Shown here: one piece after another, positions 1-10,483 of the stretch
How positions within the stretch are numbered: the stretch's first letter is position 1
How the letters are laid out: the number at the start of each line of letters is the position of its first letter
Assembly: GCF_018446385.1 (NCBI RefSeq)
Contig: NC_056002.1
Coordinates: 9,310,894 to 9,374,893 of the forward strand
DNA: 64,000 nt
Direction: 5' to 3'
Source of the DNA: Zingiber officinale
Lineage: Eukaryota; Streptophyta; Magnoliopsida; Zingiberales; Zingiberaceae
Notes under the pieces: generated by a model
What the model saw: the letters and a program-made list of their open reading frames with translations, nothing else
Databases searched by the model: none
What the model was told of the DNA's origin: nothing
Program-made: the position numbers and the translations under genes

Positions 1-180
1 AAATTAAAATTAAAATTAAAATTTCAAATTAATTAACTTAAAAGCTTTCAAATTAATTAACTTAAAGTTTTTCAAAATTAATTAACCTAAAGTTTTTCAA
101 ATTAACTAACTTAAAGATTTTAACTTAAAGTTTCTCAAAATTAATTATTCTTCAAAATTTACTTAACTTAAAACAAATTC
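1..180. repeat. AT-rich imperfect short tandem repeat
   Basis: Variants of a unit of about 25-30 bp built from AATTAATTAACTTAAAG and TTTTCAAA recur four to five times. The stretch lies in the internal region of the copia relic, upstream of the protease motif. No coding content is visible. Confidence 0.6.
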
Positions 181-331
181 AACCATCTCACAATCACCCA
201 TAGGAATAACTGAGTGTTAGCCTAGATTGGGTGAGATGGAAAATTAGGGAGCTTATTTCAATCAAACTATCTTTTGATCCATCAAAAAGAATCCAATTCA
301 AATACTTTATGTGTAGGAATTGGATCAATAG

Positions 332-3278
332 ATGTTGGATAGTGGATGCTCCAGACATATGACTGGAGATAGGTTGAAGTTCACTAAGCTCAAATGCAAG
401 AACCTAGGATTAGTTGCATTCGGCAACGACGGTAAACTTAAGGTAATTGGAAAGGGTAATATCGAACTTAGTTCCGATTTCATTATTCGAAACGTTTTAT
501 TAGTTGAAAATTTTAACTTTAATTTACTGAGTATAAGTCAATTGTGTGATAGTGGCTACTTAGTTACTTTTGATAATTCTGGGTGTTTAGTTAAAAATAT
601 TGATAACCCCGAAATAATATTTAAGGGGCTTAGGAAAAATAACATCTACACAATTGACCTACTCATATCCTCAACAAAGTGTCTCTTGACACAACAAGAG
701 GAAACCAACCTGTGACACAGAAGACTGGGTCACACTCATGTCAAACTCATTTCAAAAATGAGTCGAAATGACTTAGTTAGAGGGCTACCCAAATTAAGGA
801 AGTTAGAAAATACAATTTGCCAAGCTTGCCAATAAGATAAACAAACCAAATCAACCCACAAGTCAACCAATCTAAATAGAACTGACTCCTTACTTGAGCT
901 CCTACATTTAGATCTTTTTGATTCACATTGAGCCAAGTCACTAAGCAAGAACCAGTACTGCTTAGTCATAATTGATGATTACTCTAGGTTCACTTGGGTA
1001 AAGTTTCTAAAAACAAAAGATAAAACCTTTAAAGCTTTTTATAATTTTTGCAAGTTAACAGAAAATGAAAAATATACCAAAATTAAAAGAATAAGAAGTG
1101 ATCATGGGGGTGAATTTGAAAATCATAGGTTTACCCAATTTTATAAAATCAATGGATACAAACATGAATTTTCATGCCCTAGAACCCCCCAACAGAACGG
1201 TCTAGTGGAACGGAAAAATAGAACCCTACAAGAGGCCGCTAGAACCATGTTAAATGAGTATAACTTAAATCATCAATTCTGGGCCGAAGCAATAAATACA
1301 GCAAAGTACATTCAAAATAGAATTCTGATTAACAAATTACACAATAAACCCCCCTATGAAATATACTATAATAAAATTCCCAACTTGAACTATTTAAAAG
1401 TATTTGGATGTAAAGTTCACATTTTAAACACTAAAGATTACTTAGGAAAATTTACACCTAAATCAGTCCAAGGAATATTTCTAGGGTACTCCTCAACCAG
1501 TAGGGCCTATAGAGTCTATAACCAAAATACCCTAAAAGTTGAAGAAACAACTAATGTAATCTTTGATGAAGAAAATAACCTACCTAATATAAATGAAAAT
1601 GTTGACATTAACCCAAGAATTATAGAAGATGATGAAATTAAACCTAACACTAGTAAACTAGAGGAACTAATTACTGACCCAAGTATAAGACCAACAAGAT
1701 AAGACCAACAAGAATAAGTACTTCTCACCCACCTGACCAAATTTTGGGTGACCCAAACCTAGGAGTTAGAACTAGATCTTCTTATAGAAACCTGAGTCAG
1801 ATTGCCCTTATTTCTAAGATTGAGCCGAAGACTATAGAAGAAGCTCTACCTAACCCAGACTGGATCATTGCTATGCAGGAAGAGTTAGCCTAATTTGATA
1901 GAAACCAAGTCTGGGAACTTGTACCTAAACCCATAGATAAGTCCATAATTGACACCAAATGAGTATTTAGAAACAAATTGGATGATCAGGGTGATATATT
2001 GAGAAATAAGGCCAGACTAGTAGCCAAAGGGTTCAGCCAGGTTGAAGGTTTAGATTATGACGAAACCTATGCACCAGTAGCTAGACTCGAATCCATTAGG
2101 ATGCTGTTGGCCTATGCAGCACATAAAGGATTTAGGTTTATACCAAATGGATGTCAAGTCAGCCTTCTTAAATAGGTTTATCAAAGAAGAGGTATATGTA
2201 AGTCAACCTCCAGGATTTGAGGACTTAGACAACTCAAACCATGTATTTAAACTGAAAAAGGCCTTATATGGACTAAAACAAGCACCTAGGGCATGGTATG
2301 AACGGTTATCTAATTACCTAATATCCAAGGGCTTTAACCAAGGTCAAATAGATCAGACCCTATTTGTCAAAACCTTAGAAAAAGATATTTTTATAACCCC
2401 AATCTATGTTGATGATATAATTTTTGGCTCAACCAACACTAAACTTTTAAAAGAATTTGTTAAATTAATGGAAAATAAATTTGAAATAAGTTTGGTAGGG
2501 GAACTTAATTTTTTCTTAGGCTTACAAGTTAAACAAACCAGAGATGGAATCTATATTTATCAAACTAAATATACTAAGGAACTAATTAAAAAATTTGACA
2601 TGAAAAATTTAAAAATTATAAATACTCCAATGGCAACTAATATCAACATTGATTCTGACCCAAAAAGAAAACCAGTAGACCCAAAGTACTATAGAAGTGT
2701 AATAGGTAGCTTACTCTACTTAACTGCAAGTTGACTCGATATAGTATTTGCAGTAGGTATGTGCGCAAGATACCAATCTTGTGCGAAAGAGTCACATCTA
2801 ACATATGTTAAAAGAATACTTCGGTATATTAAGGACACCCTAAATGTAGGACTTTGGTACCCTAGAACTTGCACCTTTGACCTATATGACTATTCTGATT
2901 CAGACTATACCGGGTGCAAACTAGACAGAAAAAGCACAAGTGCTGCCAAATTCTAGGTCAGTGCTTAGTAAGTTGGTCAAGCAGAAAGCAACATTGTGTT
3001 ACTTTATCCACTACTGAAGCTGAATACATAGCCCTAGGAGAGTGTGCTTCTCAACTTTTGTGGATGATGCATACACTAAAGGACTATCAAATAATCTGAC
3101 CAAAAATCCAATTCACCACTATAGGACTAAACATATAGAGGTAAACCACCATTTTGTAAGGGATCATGTAGCTAAGGGTGAAATTGTACTCAACCATGTT
3201 GAGTCCAAATCAAACCTAGCTGACATTTTACAAAACCCTTACCTGAACTTGAGTTCAGTGCACTTAGAAGGCAAATAG
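332..3278 (+). pseudogene. Broken copia pol region (PR-INT-RT-RH)
   Basis: Fragments in plus-strand frames show, in order: the copia protease motif (LDSGCSRHMTGD, near 332-370); the GAG-pre-integrase zinc region near 720-840; the integrase core with a DDY...HGGEF...NGLVERKNRT pattern near 960-1240; reverse transcriptase with [11 protein letters not shown] near 2070 and the catalytic YVDDIIFGS near 2406; and RNase H with a DxDYTGC pattern near 2890-2930. In the family these are cut from one polyprotein. Here the frame is broken repeatedly, so no working product is expected. Confidence 0.88.
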
Positions 3279-4435
3279 GAATGTGTTGGGTAGAATAGAT
3301 TTTGATTTTCAAACTAGTTTCTTATCTCTATTTTTAAATTTTTACCGTCTGTTCAGAATTTACTTAGTTTTAAAATATCTTTTAAATTATAGGAAAATGT
3401 TCCCAATTTTTTAGATTTTCAAAATTCGGACTTAGCCTAGGAATTTTCCCTTTAGATATCATGTTCCCCTAGATTTCAGCCAGAGCATCTCACAAGCACA
3501 CTAGGCTTAACTTGCTTGTGTTTGAAAGAAACGTAGAATGATGTGAGATGCATAGGATACAACCTAGACTTCAGAATGCTTATTTCTGTGCATCGCAGTA
3601 AGTCTGGGCGTTAAATATCAAAAATACAGTAATCAAGTTAAGTGATCTTATCTTAGTCAAATCTAACTGGATCAATTAACTTAACTTGACTAACCAAGTG
3701 AAAGCTACTGTCTTCTAACAAACAGCTAGTAGCTAAAGGTTAGACAATTGGTTAAGAATATTAAAATTTGGTTATCCAACGATTAAGTGTACTCATGCTT
3801 GGATTTTAGGGCTCTGATACTTCGCTAAAGGAATTCATGTTTTTCAATAGGAATTCATGTTAAGTGAAATTCTTTATAAAATTGAATTTCCAAACTTAGC
3901 TATGTTCCTTTAAAACTTATTCTTTTCAAAAACTTTAGCTAAATTTTTTACTACTGTTATCAAAATATTAGCTAAAGTCCTTTATCAAACTACTATTTTC
4001 ATTTTAGCTAAGTTAAGCTTTTTACTCATCTTTTAAATGATCTAAGTTCTTTTAACTTGAATTTTAAGCATTCTTTCAAAAATTAACTTTTCTATCTTAC
4101 GTTGCTTTATTACATAACTTAAGTTTTCCACACACTTAATAGCTTTTCGTTTATCTAAAGTTATTTTCCTATAACCAAGTATCGGAAAACAAAAACATCT
4201 TACTCTTTCCCTCCGTAAGTTTTTGATATATGGCAAAGAGGGAGAGTAGCATAAAGTTCAAAAGAAAGCTCTAATTAAGGGGGAGCCTCACACTTTAAAG
4301 TTTTAGCTTAAGCTTTGGTTGCGTCTAAAATTGTTTACTTATGCTTGCTTATACTAAAACTTTAAAAATTGGTACTTATGCATCTGTTTACTTATGCCTG
4401 TTTGTACTTAACTTTAAATTTTAATTGTCATAATC
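3279..4435 (+). other. Post-pol non-coding spacer of the copia relic
   Basis: This 1.16-kb AT-rich stretch lies between the RNase H remnant and the polypurine tract. Sireviruses commonly have such a spacer. I see no open frame with recognisable content on either strand; the short minus-strand frame at 4042-4236 has no family signature. Confidence 0.6.
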
Positions 4436-4448
4436 AAAAAGGGGGAGA
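4436..4448 (+). other. Polypurine tract of the copia relic
   Basis: AAAAAGGGGGAGA sits directly before the TGTTGG start of the 3' LTR. In this family it primes plus-strand DNA synthesis. Its position fixes the left LTR boundary at 4450. Confidence 0.85.
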
Positions 4449-4449
4449 T

Positions 4450-5713
4450 TGTTGGTGTGGGAAGTATCCGACGATCGAACCCGTGCTTTGATAATGGCAA
4501 AGGGTTCAAAGTTAATTTATTTTGTGATCTAATAGTTTGAATGAGTTTGCAGGAAAGTCCTAAGTGTACTTAGGCAAAAGTCCTAGCTGCGGTTAGGCAG
4601 GTGGGAAAATCCTAAGGGGGTGATAACCTTAGGTCATAGGGGGTGGTAACCCTATGCGGAAAGTCTTGGCGGGTCGAGGGCTTCAGGCAAAAGTCCTAGG
4701 GGGTCGTAACCCTAGGTGGAAAGTCCTTGTGTCGCGAACCAGGTGGAAGACTGGACGGGTCGGGGAGCGGGCGTCCAGCAGAAAGTCCGGAAGCATCGAG
4801 CGCTGAGCAAAAGTCCAGTCAATCTGGAGGATCGCACTGGCAACAGGTAACTCTCCTGAGAGGAGTAGGTGAGGACGCATTCCCTACAGAGGGAACAGTA
4901 GGCATCGGGTCGACCTAGGATTTCCGGTCGGAAATCCGAAGTCAGACTTGGACAGTCCGGAGACTGTCAATATTTTATTTACTATGACTATTATGTGCTA
5001 ACTTTGTTTTGCAGGGTGTGTGTTTGAGACTAACACATTTTGCAGTAACAAAGGAGCAAGTCACATCTCGGATGAACAGTGTCCGAGGCGCCTCCATGGA
5101 GCTTGGAGGCGCCTCGGGTGCAAGGTTGAAGCTGGCTGCAAAGTGGAGCTGGAGCCGCCTTGAACCGCTGCTTTGAGGCGCCTTGGAGTGGCGTTGGAGG
5201 CGCCTTTAGGTGGATAACGGGCAACAAGCAGAGGCTTATCACAGAGTTGATTTCAAGATATAATTTAGGGTTGGAGGCGCCCTGGAGCTTGATGGAGGCG
5301 CCTTGCACACCCTATATAAGAGGGTCTCGACCAACAGCTAGAGATATAATATTCTAAGCTATTCCTCTACTACAAGCTGCTAACGAGACGATCCCGAAGT
5401 GCTGCAACAATATCCCGACAACCTGGATCTTTAGTTTTTAGTATTCTGTTGTCGGTATAACGTTTCTTTACTGCTTTTACATTTTACTTAGTTTGTAATA
5501 ATATTTTCTGAGCTTATAGTTGTTTCCCACAGGAAGAGATCAACGATCGTGGGCCTTAGAGTAGGAGTCGCCACAGGCTCCGAACCAAGTAACCAACTTG
5601 TGTTAGCGTTTGTTCTTTTCCTTTCCGCTGCGTTTATCTACTCGATACGTTTTAAATCAAACGAAATAACCACGAGCGCTATTCACCCCCCTCTAGTGCT
5701 TCTCAATCCAACA
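4450..5713 (+). repeat. 3' LTR of the copia relic
   Basis: A 1264-bp LTR begins TGTTGGTGTGGG right after the polypurine tract and ends TCCAACA. A TATA box (TATATAA) lies at 5313-5319, and six GGCGCC palindromes lie just upstream. The end of the LTR (CACCCCCCTCTAGTGCTTCTC) is the U5 type shared with the other copia LTRs in this window. Confidence 0.85.
5087..5302. repeat. Array of six GGCGCC palindromes before an LTR TATA box
   Basis: GGCGCC hexamers, mostly inside GGAGGCGCCT, lie at 5087, 5108, 5177, 5199, 5276 and 5297. The last is 11 bp before the TATATAA at 5313. The placement in U3 suggests promoter-proximal binding sites; this is inference from position only. Confidence 0.75.
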
Positions 5714-7305
5714 CAGCTTAGGTCCATTTGAGAAACCTGAGCTCAGACCTTGACTAGATCCTAATTTCGGGGAGACAGGATCTGATTATTACTCATATTT
5801 TATTATGTTGTGCTAACTTTATTTTGTAGGGAAAAAATATTCTAATTTTAGGTTTCCTAGGACTAACCATTTCTGTAGGGGAGAAAGCTGCTAAAGAAAA
5901 GAGTCTGGGCACTCGGACCAAGTTCACCTAGGCAGGCCGTAAGCGCCCAGGCAGTCCAGGCACTCGGAGTCGGTCTAGGTGCCCAGACTTGAAACTTCAT
6001 CCACAAGCTGACGTGAAACGCGTCGATTGACCAAGCTACGTGGTCCAGGCACTCGAAGAGGTTCCAGGCGCTCAGAATGGATCTATATAAAGGCCTTCAA
6101 CCCAAAGCTTTAGAATAATAACTGTGATAAGTTATCTTCTTACTCGGTGTTCCAAAAAGGCTCCCACAACTCTGCTACTCTCCACCGACAACCGGCGACC
6201 AAGACTTTTCAATTATATTGTTGTTGTTGGTAACTTTTTCAGTTCTTGTACTTAACTCCTGTAATCGTTTGTGAACTATTAGTGGATTGCCTAACGAAAG
6301 CACTCGACGAGTGCGGGCCTTGGAATAGGAGTCGTCGAAGACTCCAAATCAAGTAAAACTCGGTTTATTAGCATTGGTTCATTTTTTCCTTCCGCTGCGT
6401 ACTTCGATTAATTCACTTTCGATTTTCATGATCGCTATTCACCCACCCCCCTCTAGCGTGAATTAATCACTTTCGATTAATTGGTGGTTGCACCAATTCA
6501 CTTTCGATTAGTATCAGAGCTGGTACCGCTCTGAATTGGTGCAACCACCAATCAAGGAAAGGAGGGTTCTTTTTTTGAAAGAAAAATTATATATCATTTT
6601 TTTCCCTCCATTTTTTTTTAAAAAAAATCACTTTCATTTTTTCAATATTAGTTAGAATTGATGAAATAACTTGTTTAACAAAATTTGTCATAATATTTTT
6701 ATTTTATTTTATTATTATTATTATTTTTGAAATTGGTGAAACACATTTATTTCTTTATCTCCCACACTACTTACCCCAAGATAAAGTCTCAGAAATTGCT
6801 TCTTATTTATATTTTTTGCAAGTATACTAATGTCTCATGAAGAATGATGGAGCATCCACGAACCATCACCATATGAGATGTACAAGCGGCGCAAATTTAA
6901 TCTGTGGAGGATGCAGATGGAATGCTTCATCCTTATGAACGACTTCGATGGCGGTATGACACTGAGGCGATCAACCTAAAACACAGAAGCCAATAGAAAG
7001 GTAATAAATTTAATTATAAAATTATTACATAATGAAATTACATACAGAATTGGAGAACACCAAGATGCCTATGAGTTATGGACTTAGCTAACTAAGCTTC
7101 ACGAGGAGCCGATGGAGTTAGAGGATCAAGTTGAAAGTGAATTCTGACTCGAGTCAAATCCAACGAAGAAGCCTACTGAATTAGGGGATGCGCTTAATGT
7201 TACTATAATTTATCAAAATACCCCTATCAGTAGTAGTTTAAATAATATTCATGATAAGTTAGTAAAGGTTGAGAGAAAGCTCGCTTGTAAAGACTGTCAC
7301 CTATT
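5714..7305 (+). mobile_element. Partial second copia element: LTR remainder, primer site, gag start
   Basis: The piece begins where the first element's LTR ends, so it may be the target that the first element entered. It holds the later part of an LTR (TATATAAAG at 6084-6092, U5 type CACCCCCCTCTAGCG near 6450), a primer-binding site near 6511-6520, and the first part of a broken gag frame near 6840-7300 (a tryptophan-rich start and a later NNIHDKLVKVERKLA segment). The remainder of the element is missing where the gypsy relic begins. The right boundary is approximate. Confidence 0.7.
6480..6552. repeat. 21-bp perfect inverted repeat enclosing the primer-binding site
   Basis: Arms at 6480-6500 and 6532-6552 are perfect reverse complements (ATTGGTGGTTGCACCAATTCA type). 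The 31-nt loop holds TAGTATCAGAGC, which matches the initiator tRNA-Met primer site TGGTATCAGAGC, and an inner stem CAGAGC...GCTCTG around GGTACC. The left arm sits where the LTR end should be. Confidence 0.85.
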
Positions 7306-8113
7306 AAGGTGAATCACCCTGCTCTTTTCTTGAGCATCTTGGCTTGCTCTCGGTCTTCAAGTAAGAGGCCATTCTAAAGAAACTAAATCAATAGTGTCCT
7401 CCAGTCAACCTATAGTTCTATCTAAGTCTATCTCTCAATATGTGCGATTAGTAACATATGTTCCATGGGCTTATCCAAAATCCATGGGACTATGGCGAAG
7501 GCCAATTTAACTAACTCATCTGCTATTTGATTTTCTATGCGGGGAATTTTTTTGTATAATTACCTCTTGAAATTCAACCTTTAACTTGTCGAATGCCTTT
7601 GTATATAACTTGAGCCGCTCATTGTTGATCTCAAAATTGCTAGACAATTGTTGCTCGGTTAACTGGGAATCTGAATAGAGTAAGACTCGGGTGGCACCTA
7701 CATGTTGGGCGGTCTATAGTTCGTCTATTAATGCTTCATATTCAGCTTCATTGTTAGTAGCTCAGTAGTTTAACCACAGGGATAACTACATTCTATCCTC
7801 TCTTGGTGGTAGCATAAGAATGTCTATCCCATTGCCCTGCCAAGTGGATGATCCATCTACATATATCTTCCAAGTCTCTTCAGGGTTAAGATTTTGTATC
7901 TCAGTGATAAAGTTAGCTAAGGCCTCAACCTTGATGGTTGCTCGGGGTTGGTACTATATCATACTCACTGGGCTCTGTGGTCTACTTAATCAACCTCTCA
8001 AAGGCTTCTGGGTTGACAAGTACTCAGCCCAAAGTGCTGTTAGTAAGTACTATGATTGTAAGAGAAAGAAAATAAAGACGTAACCTCCAAGTAGCTAAAA
8101 TCAGTCCATATGC
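7306..8113 (-). pseudogene. Ty3/gypsy relic, RNase H part
   Basis: On the minus strand the stretch encodes remnants of a plant gypsy RNase H domain, including a YVDGSS-like start (near 7865), an NNEAEYEAL motif (near 7755), a YSDSQL motif (near 7680) and a later ADELVKLA-like segment (near 7515). The frame is broken. The CACTA transposon at 8114-16668 splits this domain from its upstream part at 16672. Confidence 0.8.
8111..8113. repeat. Target-site duplication TGC, left side of CACTA
   Basis: TGC immediately precedes the CACTACAAC terminus and recurs at 16669-16671 directly after the other terminus. Three bases is the size CACTA elements are known to duplicate. Confidence 0.85.
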
Positions 8114-8137
8114 CACTACAACAAAATACAGCATTAG

Positions 8138-8450
8138 AGACGGAATTAGAGACGGAAATATAGTTCCGTCTCTGATTAGAGATGGAAATATAGTTCCGTC
8201 TCTAATTAGAGAAAGAACTATAATTCCGTCTCTATTTTGACCATTTTTAATTAAAAAAATGAATCCGTAAAGTTTAGCGACGGAAATAAATTATCCGTCT
8301 CTAAATAGAGACAAACATTTTGATTCTGTCTCTAATTAGGGACTAAATATCACTATTTGGTAGCAAATTAAGCCCCATCATAAACGGATTAGAGATGGAA
8401 CTATTAGTTCCGTCTCTAAATAGAGATGAAACTATTTGTTCCGTCGTTAT
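8138..8450. repeat. Left subterminal repeats of the CACTA element
   Basis: Repeated 10-12-bp motifs of the form TAGAGACGGAA or its complement TTCCGTCTCTA occur about ten times in 300 bp, in both orientations. In En/Spm-type elements such motifs bind the TnpA protein and are needed for transposition. Confidence 0.85.
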
Positions 8451-9217
8451 GTTCGCGATTTAGGGAAGAACCCTCTTCTCCTCGTGATTTAGGGCAGAAC
8501 ACTCTTCTCCTCTGTGCTCCCTCGCTCGTCTCCTTCTCCTCTCTGCAGACCGCAGCGCATCTCCACATACCGCAACCCTTTCATCTCCTCTCCGCAGCGG
8601 CTCCTTCCCAGTTATGTCTCGGTAAGTTCTGTCTTGGCTCCTTCCCTCATAGCGGCTCGCCTCCTTCCCTCACAGCGGGTCGCCTCTTTCATTCTCAGTT
8701 CCTGCAGAGAGCTCTCTGCAACAACGTCTTTGTCTTCCCAGTTCTAGTTCCCCGCGGCTCGCCTCCTTCCTTCTCGGTAATCTATTGAATTGAGTTTACT
8801 AGTTTGATGGATTTGGTGTCATTCTGTAGCTCCTTCCGCCCTGATCTTCTTCACAAGTTCACAACTTTCTTTTAACTTTCAACTTTGACAAGGAATTACT
8901 ATCCGGTGAAGCGTGAAGCATGATCCATCTTCACAGATTTTGTTATGCTTCAGTAGATGTTTTTATTTATAATTTTCTATTGTTGAATTTTGTGAATTGA
9001 GAACTCAAAAGGAACCCTAGGTAATTTTTCTCTTTCGGACTTCGTTCTCCTCATAATCTGCTTCTGAATTCAAAAGTTTCAAGTCATTAAAAAATTTTGT
9101 GTCATAGTGTGAAGACCTCTCTAGTTCAATGTTGTGTAGATCTGTTTCGTCTGAACCTTTTGCTTGATAATTTATTCAACAATAAGAAGTGAAAATTGGA
9201 AATTTATCTTGATGTAG
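8451..9217 (+). other. CACTA 5' region, CT-rich leader-like sequence
   Basis: This non-repeat stretch after the subterminal repeats is rich in C and T between 8460 and 8780 and resembles a plant 5' untranslated leader with possible introns. The frames at 8426-8788 and 8514-8747 are low-complexity Ser/Leu/Pro runs without a family signature. It could belong to the captured hydrolase fragment that follows, but this cannot be shown. Confidence 0.4.
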
Positions 9218-9330
9218 GTGGGAAAATTTCACTTATTGGTCATTCTGCAGGCGGATGGCTTGACCGTCTGTACTTCGAAGAATTTGGGACGTCTAACATC
9301 TCTGCTGCTAACTCTTGGAACGCCTCACTT
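9218..9330 (+). pseudogene. Captured exon of an alpha/beta-hydrolase (GHSAGG lipase-like) gene
   Basis: A 113-nt block is bounded by a perfect acceptor (GATGTAG before 9218) and a perfect donor (GTATGT at 9331). It reads GKISLIGHSAGGWLDRLYFEE, then FGTSNIS, and then, after a net two-base loss near 9305, LLTLGTPHL in the next frame. GHSAGG is the nucleophile-elbow motif of serine hydrolases. The LLTLGTPHL context is typical of plant PGAP1-like or lipase-like alpha/beta hydrolases. No such domain belongs to CACTA elements, so this looks like a host exon acquired with its splice sites. No neighbouring hydrolase exons are obvious. The family call is firm, the exact parent gene is unknown. Confidence 0.7.
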
Positions 9331-10483
9331 GTATGTTTTATTTTTGCCTTAACACTTTCATAAAGTCGGGTAAATCGTCTGGCTAAATTTAAACACATAA
9401 TCCATTAGATATTGTTTGCACGGATCTTTTCCCTCAGTTGTTCACTCAAGTGGCAGTGTTGACAGTTATGCAAACCAGTTTCGATGAAAGTAATATAAAA
9501 TTAAGGATTTAGTAATTTATATGGTTATACTTTGATACTATTTGACTTGGAATTTGGATCCACATAGTCCAAGTAGATCAACTTCTTGATGATCAGCCGA
9601 GGCTTTGCTTTTTGTGGTTTATCTCCTTTTTATTCCTGTTCTTTGCAATTTCAAAAGCTAGTTTCTAAAGCTAGATTACTAATTTACTTAGTACCTCAGA
9701 TCTCTCTCTAATTTCAATGCCTTGCAAAAGTAATAGTTCTAGCAAAGCAGATGCAATGGATCACATTTGTACTGAACACTTTCCTTTTGAATTGTATAAG
9801 AATCCAACGGAAACAAATGAAGTAATTCATTTGCAACTAGAGTAATAGTTATATATTTTATCTAGTAAGGTTGTTGGATAAATCAAATTTATCCAGCAAG
9901 TGAAATGATGGTGACCTAAGTACACCAGAATAGTAATAGTTCTGTAATTGCTATTTGCAACTAGAGTGGTCAAAGAAATATGAGCAAACAAACATATCAA
10001 AATCAATATAATTATATTAAATATTATTTTCTTTGGTCTATCCCTCACACTTTAAACCACCATAAATTCTACTCAAATGAACTTGTTTGCTTATAGAATC
10101 TATTGATCGTCATTAAATCTATCCAATTTTCTATTTAAAAAAAATACAATTTCATTAGGAATGCTGCATACAGGAAATGTAGCTTGCTTAAACACATACA
10201 GCTTAGTCAATCTATGATCTTTTCCTTTGAGGAAAAGTATTATATTTTATCTTCCTGTGGCATCAAACAGAATTGACTTGAAATGACTACACAAAACATA
10301 TTACATTATGTCACTATTGCAAAATTTGATTGTTAGAAACTGTTAAACTCTGCACACACCACCAATGCTCAAAATGTTGTATTCATGATATGATTTTTGA
10401 ATACATTGAATCATATGTGTGGTACCTCAATTATATTAATTGCATGCTTACTAAGTAATCAATCTTATGTTTATTAGGATACA
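9331..10483 (+). other. CACTA internal region without a recognised gene
   Basis: AT-rich sequence lies between the captured exon and the transposase gene. It may hold introns of the fragment or of the transposase 5' part. An acceptor-like TTATTAG lies at 10471-10477, just before the first transposase methionine. Nothing else is recognised. Confidence 0.5.

Larger units (their letters stand above)
1..5713 (+). mobile_element. Ty1/copia (Sirevirus-like) relic, 5' part outside window
   Basis: The element reads left to right. Protease, integrase, reverse transcriptase and RNase H remnants lie at 332-3278, a non-coding post-pol stretch follows, then a polypurine tract at 4436-4448 and the 3' LTR at 4450-5713. 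The copia domain order (integrase before reverse transcriptase), the long post-pol spacer and the A5G5AGA polypurine tract followed by TGTTGG suggest the Sirevirus lineage. The 5' LTR and gag lie outside the window, so the target duplication cannot be checked. The coding part is broken, with roughly six to ten breaks. It is a fossil of moderate age. Confidence 0.88.

Noticed and set aside
5160-5731. Short frames within the 3' LTR at 4450-5713
   Set aside because: They cover U3-R-U5 sequence with palindromes and a TATA box; no protein family is recognisable.
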